From assembly GCA_025642075.2 (NCBI GenBank), contig JAODUO010000529.1, positions 348,501-412,500 of the forward strand: 64,000 bases of DNA, given 5' to 3'. The notes under the pieces are model-generated. The model saw only the letters and a list, made by a program, of their open reading frames with translations. It did no database searches and had not been told where the DNA came from. The translations under genes were made by a program, and so were the position numbers. This DNA comes from Ridgeia piscesae (taxonomy: Eukaryota > Annelida > Polychaeta > Sabellida > Siboglinidae). Below, in pieces: positions 57,490 to 64,000 of this stretch. Each line of letters begins with the position of its first letter. Position 1 is the first letter of the stretch.

Positions 57490-60400
57490 CCACCATCCAT
57501 ATACATAAAAAGCCGGTATTGACTTGGAATGTGCTTCAAATATCCCTACTGTCGCTTACAGTGTAAACTTCCTGGGCTAGCAATGTGTAGTAAAATCAAA
57601 AATGCATGCATTTGTAATTGGTATTTGGCCTTTTGTTTTTACCATATCACGAAATACAACCTAATATAGAACATGTATTTGATTCGTATTTGAATCACAA
57701 ATTGCAAAGTAGTTTTATTTGAAAAATGTATTTCTATTTGAATAGAAATCTGGAAAAGCAATATATTTGTATTTGATTTGGCCTGTGTTGTATTTGTATT
57801 TTATCATAAAATGTGTGTTTGGACCAAACCCTGCACCCAGCCATATAAGATATTACATCCTTTGCAAAAGTTATACTATATAATTATGTAGAAAGAAATA
57901 CGTAATTTCGAAAAATGTTTTTACCAAATAGTGCCACAGGGTGGATGGCAGGATGATAACACAAAAGGTAATTGTAATAATAAATAAATAACTTCTCCGA
58001 GCTCAGTGGCGCAACAAGACCAGCGGATTACGCTTTCTCGTGATCAAGGGCAGTGCAAAAATCGTCAACTGGTGATTGCAAAACATGTGGAAGTTAGAGA
58101 TAAATGCCCATCTCATTAACTTGTCAAACCACCGTATTAATTGTATTATAATAGTGCACATTTCAACAGTCGCAGATTGATGCATTTGTCCCGGCATATA
58201 CCGGCACATGATGCAGCGCAGCCGCTCTGCAGAAGTCATGATCACCAGCTCAGAGTACCACTTTGTTCGGCGTCTCTGATGACGTCAACGGTAAGGTCAG
58301 ACTTTTGTGGCACTATCTCTTCTGTAGCAGCTTATTGGCCTGCCCATCATATCCAGTTCGTTAATGTCTACCTAAAAGGCAATGTCATATAATTAAATAT
58401 TAACATTATAGTTATATATTACAAATCGTTGGTGTGCATATTAGCTGTTGTGCTTATTTATTATAAAATGGATAGCTCAAATTATCCAAAGTAAGGCATT
58501 TATGTCGACCCCAGGCAAAATATGTTTGGCGTGTGTATGTGTGTGTGAACGTGTGTGCATGCGTACGTATATGTGCATTACATTATATGTGCATCATATT
58601 TAAATGAAATGTCTATGTTCCAGTGCATTTTGTATAGGTATCAAAAATGCTTGATTATGTAAGTCATAAAAAGTTCAGTTCAAACATGGTATCTGACTAT
58701 ATCCTGTGATCCTGTGACAGTACCTATGCAACATTTGGATCATAATGTTTATATAAAATCTTTACATAAATACGGTGTCACATTCATTCATGTCACCATT
58801 CAAACTATGTGGGCAAACGGATAATGTGTTAGGCTAAATACTTTGTATATATCAATAAATAAAACTTACTATGTGTTTTTTATCACCACACAATAATTGA
58901 TAGTGCATGGCAATGTTAAATAAACATACTTTTACTGTCATGTCTTGAAACATTGGCCCACGCACACTACAGAAGAACACATATTCTGTCTTAATTATTA
59001 AATTTCATCACGGTTGTGCGGCCAGTAAAAATAAAGACGTCTAGACCCCTAAGGCAAAGACCTGCACAATTTCGAATACATCCACTAATCTAGACGTGAC
59101 AAGAAATGTGCAATAAGAAATGTGCAATCATAGTGACTGAAAAGCGCTGCTACAGATTTCTGTTGTAGTTTTCGTAGCGCCCTTCGCTTCGAGTTCATCT
59201 GGCGATAGACTGCTAAAATAGACTTTCGTTGACGGACAAATATTTTTTTAAATAACAGTCTTAGCAGTAACACGATCTGATACAAACCTCAGTTCACAAA
59301 AACATTGACCAACAGAATATTTACATTTCATTGTTCAACTTACGTCGGTCGATGAATAATCGGTCTGGTGCGCCATGGCAGCGTAATGTTGACGCGTGAA
59401 GCTCCGCCCACCTCGGGACACGGCCTTCCAAATTTGAATGGCAGCACATTGCTTCTTGTAAACATTTAATGGTTTAATCCTAAATGTTCATTCTGCTTTG
59501 TTACAAACATATGTCAGTGGTCAATACGCTATAATAGGTATCATGTATACTATATAGCATGATCTTGCAATAAAAATATAAGCAACGACGAGACTAGACG
59601 TTTCTATGTCCATTTAAAGTCAAGGTCTTCACATCTGATTTGAAGTTTTGTTTTACAGACAAATTTCGATTCGGTTTCGTTCGTATTTATGTGCCTAGTT
59701 GCCGCCATCGAGTTTATCGCTTACACTTTATCGTCATCATATTTATTTCACAGTTCGTGATGCTCATTACTTACATCTCACCGTCAGTGTTCCTGTATTG
59801 TAAGTGAATATCGAATCTTGTCTAGCGGTTCGGGTCGTAGCGTTGAGACCGAAGTGCGCCAGAAATGTGATAGAATATGAGGCTTTCCCTGAAGATGAAA
59901 CGTTTTATTGATTGACTGATCAACCCGCGTCAATGCAACATAGCAAGAGTCACAAAGCACGATGCTGGAGTGATTGATATTACCCCATGTAGAATCAATT
60001 TGTGTTTTGTTAACAATGTTAATATCTTACGTCATGATCAACAAGGAATTCTAATTGGGCATGCAACATTATAATTTATAGTTATTTGTTATAACATCCT
60101 GCGAACCGTTGTTGAAATGGCATTATTATCTAGGGTTCAACTATTGAACATTGTCGAAATTCAGCTGAATAATATACCTTTTTCCGAGATCTTAGATACG
60201 GCAATGGAGGTAGGGACAAACAGTAGCAATCGGATTTGCAGCAACAAAACACAACCATGATGATGTTAGCATCGTTGTCATTTATGGGTGAAACGCGTTG
60301 ACCACAGGTTTATTTCTTTCTAGCCAACAACTGATTGTGCCGAGACATTGGTATAAAACCTATGTATTGTGCACTTTCACGAATAATTATAGCCTGTTTC

Positions 60401-60639
60401 AGGTTGTCGACACTTCTTGAATATACACACTTGTTTTGCCGTGATACCACTGATGGAAATCAGTATTTGTCACCAGATATGTAAAAGAAGGGAATTACAA
60501 TAAGAACTGAAACATTCTTGAAAGATACCAAATATATATTATTCCAGCCGATATGTTAATGAATTGTGCGTTTTATGATACAAGTGTGAAATTTGGCACA
60601 AACGTAGAACCCATAAATACAAAAATATTTGGATATAGG
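57490..60639. other. Non-coding, no gene recognised
   Basis: No conserved frame was found. At 58006 cagtggcgcaacaagaccag resembles a hAT-type end, but no partner was found. Otherwise this is unique-looking sequence with short random frames. Confidence 0.5.
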
Positions 60640-61335
60640 GCCATCTTAAATTTCGCCCGGAAAGGCATTGGCGGCCATTTTCTAAGATGGCCGTCGTAAA
60701 ACTATTTTCTCATATCTTAGTAACTACGTCAAGTAAATCAGTACTTTTGGTATTGAAACCTAGATGTTCTGGGTCAGCCATTTCATATGTATTACTTTTG
60801 ACCTTCTCCGACATTAACATCCGCCATTTTTAAAGATGGCGGCATCCAAGACTAATAACCATATATCTCATGACCAGAGCAAATTGTATGGTCAAAATAT
60901 AGGCAACTAGGCAGCCGATTCCATTGTATTAAAACAAATTGTATTTGACCTTTGTCGACCTTCGTATCCGCCATTTTATAAAAATGACGTCCGCTAAAAC
61001 GAATTTTGTACACACATTTACAATGTTTCAGTCAGAACCGCTACATTTGTGTCAAAACGTAAGTTTTTTCAAAGTAACGATTTCAAATATGTTACATATG
61101 ACCTTCTCCAATATTAATATCCGCCATTTTTAAAGATGGCGCCTTTCAAAGCCAAACTTCTTCACATCTTGAGAACTAAACCACCTAGAGAGAAAACATT
61201 GTCTTTATAATTTAGATTTTTCGTGCTGCTATTTTTAATATGCTACTTTTGATCCTATCGGACATTCGTATCGGCTTTTTCAAGATGGCGACTAAAAATG
61301 GCGGTAATTTTTTATAATGGCTATCAACAAACGTT
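60640..61335. repeat. About 150-bp tandem repeat, five diverged copies
   Basis: A ccgccatttttaaagatggcg palindrome variant occurs near 60670, 60825, 60968, 61118 and 61262. The 143-155 bp units also share gaccttctccgacattaac and tttcatatgt/atta words. The inverted GCCATTTT/AAGATGGC pair is a YY1-like motif. Confidence 0.75.
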
Positions 61336-61659
61336 ATTTACTAGCTAGCCTATATTCACGAGAGGAGTATCAGAAGTCGTTCCCTCTCTTGATGTTTAGA
61401 AAAGTTTACGTTAACTCCGAGACGCCTCACAGTTTTAACTCATTGTTTATTTTATTTTGCGTTGTTTGATTTCATGTTTTGTGATATGTCAACAGAAACA
61501 TTCAACAGCAGAAACTTACTATGTCTTCTGTGACAGTTCAGCATTCCTGTAACACATGTGTGTATGTAACACGATAAGTGTATACACATTGTCCATGACC
61601 AAAATGTCCTATGGAAAATGTAACAGTTACTAATTACCAGACGTCCTAATGTTTACTGT
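61336..61659. other. Non-coding, nothing recognised
   Basis: No coding or repeat feature was seen. Confidence 0.5.
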
Positions 61660-63590
61660 GTCGCACATTAGCTACGAGCACACAGTCCACGACAGTAGCA
61701 AAGAGCAGTGCATTGAAGTCCTGCCTTGAGGCACTTGCATAGTCCCATGCATCCCTTCTTGCAACCACAGCGCAGTAGTTGTCGACAAGCTTGTGTCGGT
61801 TCAGGAAGAGTTGTCCAATATATTTTCCAACCGCCATTTTCATTCCTGTTCCACCCCCATTCACTTGGATATGGAAGCTCCGGAGTCGCGATCATCGTCT
61901 GTACCCAACAGTGGCCGGCTTGGCAAGCAGCCCGCTTTGTGTGCTGGAGAAGTGCTGCTTGTGTCGGAGGAAGACCGTCAATAGCTCTACCTTTCTGTGT
62001 GAACTCCTCGCTCCATTGACAAATTCCTGGCTGCTAGTACGGTCGTATAGCAGGACAACAAATCGTTCCAGTAGACCCCGCCAATTTTCTATGGTCTCCG
62101 GGGTAGCAGCCAAGGCACAGAAAGCTGGTGTAACTTCGTCATAGGCATTCCACATGTCCCATGCAGTGCGTTTGCCCCTGCCTCCAAAACATGACACCCT
62201 GTCAAAACCAGTGAAGGCATGAAACATTGGCAAAGCAACACAACGATCAGGACCCAGTGCGTCGGCCATCTCGTGGGCCGGTAAATATCGAAAGTTCTTT
62301 CCAGCACCAAAGGCAATCCACAGTTCGGTGATGTTGAGGCGCTGAGCTGATGCCACTGCAAGAACAACCACGTCCGTGTCAACTGTTCGAATGGATACCT
62401 TGTTATACCCTTGTTTCACAGCATCTTCCAGGTGGAGTAGGATTCGTGTGTCCGCTTCTTCATGGGTGCATGGAGCAAGGCCTGCCACGTATCGGGACTG
62501 AATACACAGCACACCAGTGTGACATGTGCTGATGACTTGTTTGTCGGTGGCAATGATTGCTGCACTACTCGCCAAGAACGAAAACATCTTATTGTCGTTA
62601 ATGCGGAGAAACTCCTGCCAGTTCCCAGGAATTGTGTTGGATGGTTCTACGCGTCGGCGGATACCTTTCCCTCTCCGTGTTCGTGTTTCCGCCTTCAAGC
62701 TATCTGTGATACATTCATCCCACACAACATCTAGTCTGTTCACGTGTTGCAGTTGCGATGTGATGTACGGCAGGAACACTTGGGTCGCGTATTCGAAAAT
62801 GTCTTTGCAAAACCCGGTCGAAGCGTGTTAACGATTGCAGCTCCATCAAGCAGAATGACTTGTACGACAGGAGTGGGGGAAAGGTCTTGTGTAGGAACGA
62901 GATCTTCCAAGCGGCCGACCAGATCAGACTTTGTTCCTGTCTGCAGTTTCCGCATGTGTGATGAAGCAGGTGGATACGCTTGATTTTCATGTTGAAAGAA
63001 CTGATCGAGATCACCACTCCGTGTTTGCGACGCTATGTACAACCTGGAGAACAGAGAACAGTCATTCTTGAGTGTTGACCGCTGTAGTTGATCTCTTGAT
63101 TTCTCTCGCACTGGCGGCTGGCTGAACAGTGGTAGGTTATTTCTCTTGATTGGATCTGTAATGGGCTTTGTTTGGTTGATAAGGCGCTCGTTGACGTAGG
63201 TGTCATACTGCTCTTGTCCGGGAGATTTGATCTGACGTGACGTGTCAGTCACAGCTGGATCTGCTAGGTCTCTGCTATCCAATACAAGCAAAGCATTGCT
63301 GTTCTCAGCGAATGGATTTCCCATCTCTTCTATTACATCAGTTAATGACGTGATATCTATATGTTTCGTCTGCTCGTGATGCCGGAAATCTGTTTTCTTT
63401 CTCTTCTTGGTTGAAACCTCAAATTCTCCAATCAGACGTGCCATTTCAGGGCCAGACACCATCCAACGCCGCAGTGCTGCAGGGTTCTCAGTCAGACCCA
63501 CAGCCCCACCATCACCCTTCACAGAGGCATTATTCTGTTCGTGAGCCTGGTCAATCGCGATACCAGAGAACACGTGTGTTGTTTTCTTGA
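61660..63590 (-). pseudogene. CXC-domain protein of a transposon-associated family, two frameshifts
   Basis: Reading on the minus strand: frame 1 (63573-62740) has AIDQAHEQNNASVKGDGGAV then GLTENP, followed by TKPITDPIKRNNLPLF and LKNDCSLFSRLYIASQ. Frame 2 (62779-61892) has PCTHEEADTRILLH, RTVDTDVVVLAV, LWIAFG and a TGFDRVS block where relatives have TG-Cys-D-T-V-S. Frame 3 (to 61668) has SEWGWN and a Tesmin/TSO1-type CXC domain (Cys at residues 43, 45, 49, 53, 55, 62, 66, 68, 72 of that frame). Frameshifts fall near 62770 and 62005. The family occurs in many invertebrate genomes in multiple copies and its function is unknown. The E-E-A-D ... D-T-D pair resembles the acidic residues of PIN/FEN1-type nucleases. 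Confidence 0.75.
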
Positions 63591-64000
63591 TGCATTGCGT
63601 AAAGTCTCTCTAACTGGAGGCATGCCGCAGAAGAAACATGTTTTGGTGGAAGGAGGTGCTTCTTCTATAGACTGAAGGGTGACCTTCTTGAAAGCAGCTG
63701 TATTGTCCTCAATGCGAGATATCCTCTTCTCTGCTCGCTCAAGTTGTGTCTTGTTGAATTATAATCGACAACAGTCATGCCATTTGGCTTGGTACTGTCG
63801 GAAGGTTGCCTCAATGCCCACACCATCATCTAACCTTGATAGGTGGATTGTCTTAGGCAAACAACCATCTAACATAACACATATTCAAAAACGAAGCGCG
63901 GTTTACTTTCTTTTTGGTCATGTGACATCCTCGCAACCACATGATCAGCTGCTAAATTGCCTACCGATCGAAAAAAACCATAATATTAATATGTGCTACC
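63591..64000 (-). pseudogene. Upstream part of the CXC-family gene, partial
   Basis: Minus-strand frames continue the family N-terminus: TIHLSRLDDGVGIEATFRQY, QAKWHDCCRL, a stop, then ERAEKRISRIEDNTAAFKKV and KTCFFCGMPPVRETLRNAS (a C-x2-C knuckle). Frame changes and at least one stop are present. The gene start, if it survives, lies near or beyond the window edge. Confidence 0.6.

Noticed and set aside
58006..58040. hAT-type transposon starting cagtggcgcaac
   Set aside because: A single end-like sequence; no inverted partner or 8-bp duplication was found in the following 3 kb.

Overview
The window is nuclear DNA of an invertebrate animal. It has split exons with GT/AG splice sites, long introns, many (AT)n and tetranucleotide microsatellites, tRNA-derived SINEs whose far end carries a gcgctatataag-type sequence, and several LINE families. 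I infer a lophotrochozoan, most likely a mollusc. The species cannot be fixed from sequence alone.

Two host genes are supported. (1) Positions 1372-1505 on the plus strand hold the last coding exon of a CD164/endolyn-like sialomucin, followed by a roughly 3.5 kb 3'UTR ending near 5085. (2) On the minus strand, from 48258 down to about 28640, lies the 3' part of a large single-pass membrane protein gene. It has a 39-bp exon, eight single-EGF exons (47270, 46505, 46108, 45768, 45178, 42584, 38143, 34176), a transmembrane exon (29459-29558) and a cytoplasmic-tail exon (28928-29183) with acidic 8-residue repeats. All EGF exons are phase 1-1. The phase bookkeeping through the transmembrane exon (1-2) and tail exon (2-stop) is consistent, so the model rests on several independent splice sites. 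The 5' end of the gene was not found.

The most striking observation is inside this gene. EGF exons and their introns were multiplied by tandem segmental duplication (38.1-42.6 kb versus 42.6-45.2 kb). The duplicated introns are still about 90-92% identical, while the EGF exons are only about 72-76% identical. The changes are overwhelmingly amino-acid replacing, and all six cysteines are kept. This is what diversifying selection or exon exchange on a recognition surface would look like.

The rest is mostly mobile DNA. It includes an env-bearing Ty3/gypsy element (9.2-14.7 kb, 5' truncated, env frameshifted) and LINE remnants at 7.4-8.9, 15.4-16.6, 18.4-18.7, 19.6-21.3, 21.4-24.7, 26.9, 34.9-37.6, 39.3-40.5, 41.6-42.2, 44.2-44.7 and 48.5-49.8 kb. 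The 21.4 kb LINE carries a 2A-like ribosome-skipping motif before a PHD-like finger. There are also two SINE families and several MITEs. At 52827-57486 sits a Harbinger-like transposon with TTA target duplications, and inside it (54281-56555) a second transposon with 24-bp terminal inverted repeats and a reiterated 17-bp motif. Two relics of a CXC-domain, PIN/FEN-like-motif family occur at 30.7-31.3 kb (within roughly 0.7 kb inverted arms) and 61.7-63.6 kb. The 57.5-61.6 kb stretch has no recognisable gene.
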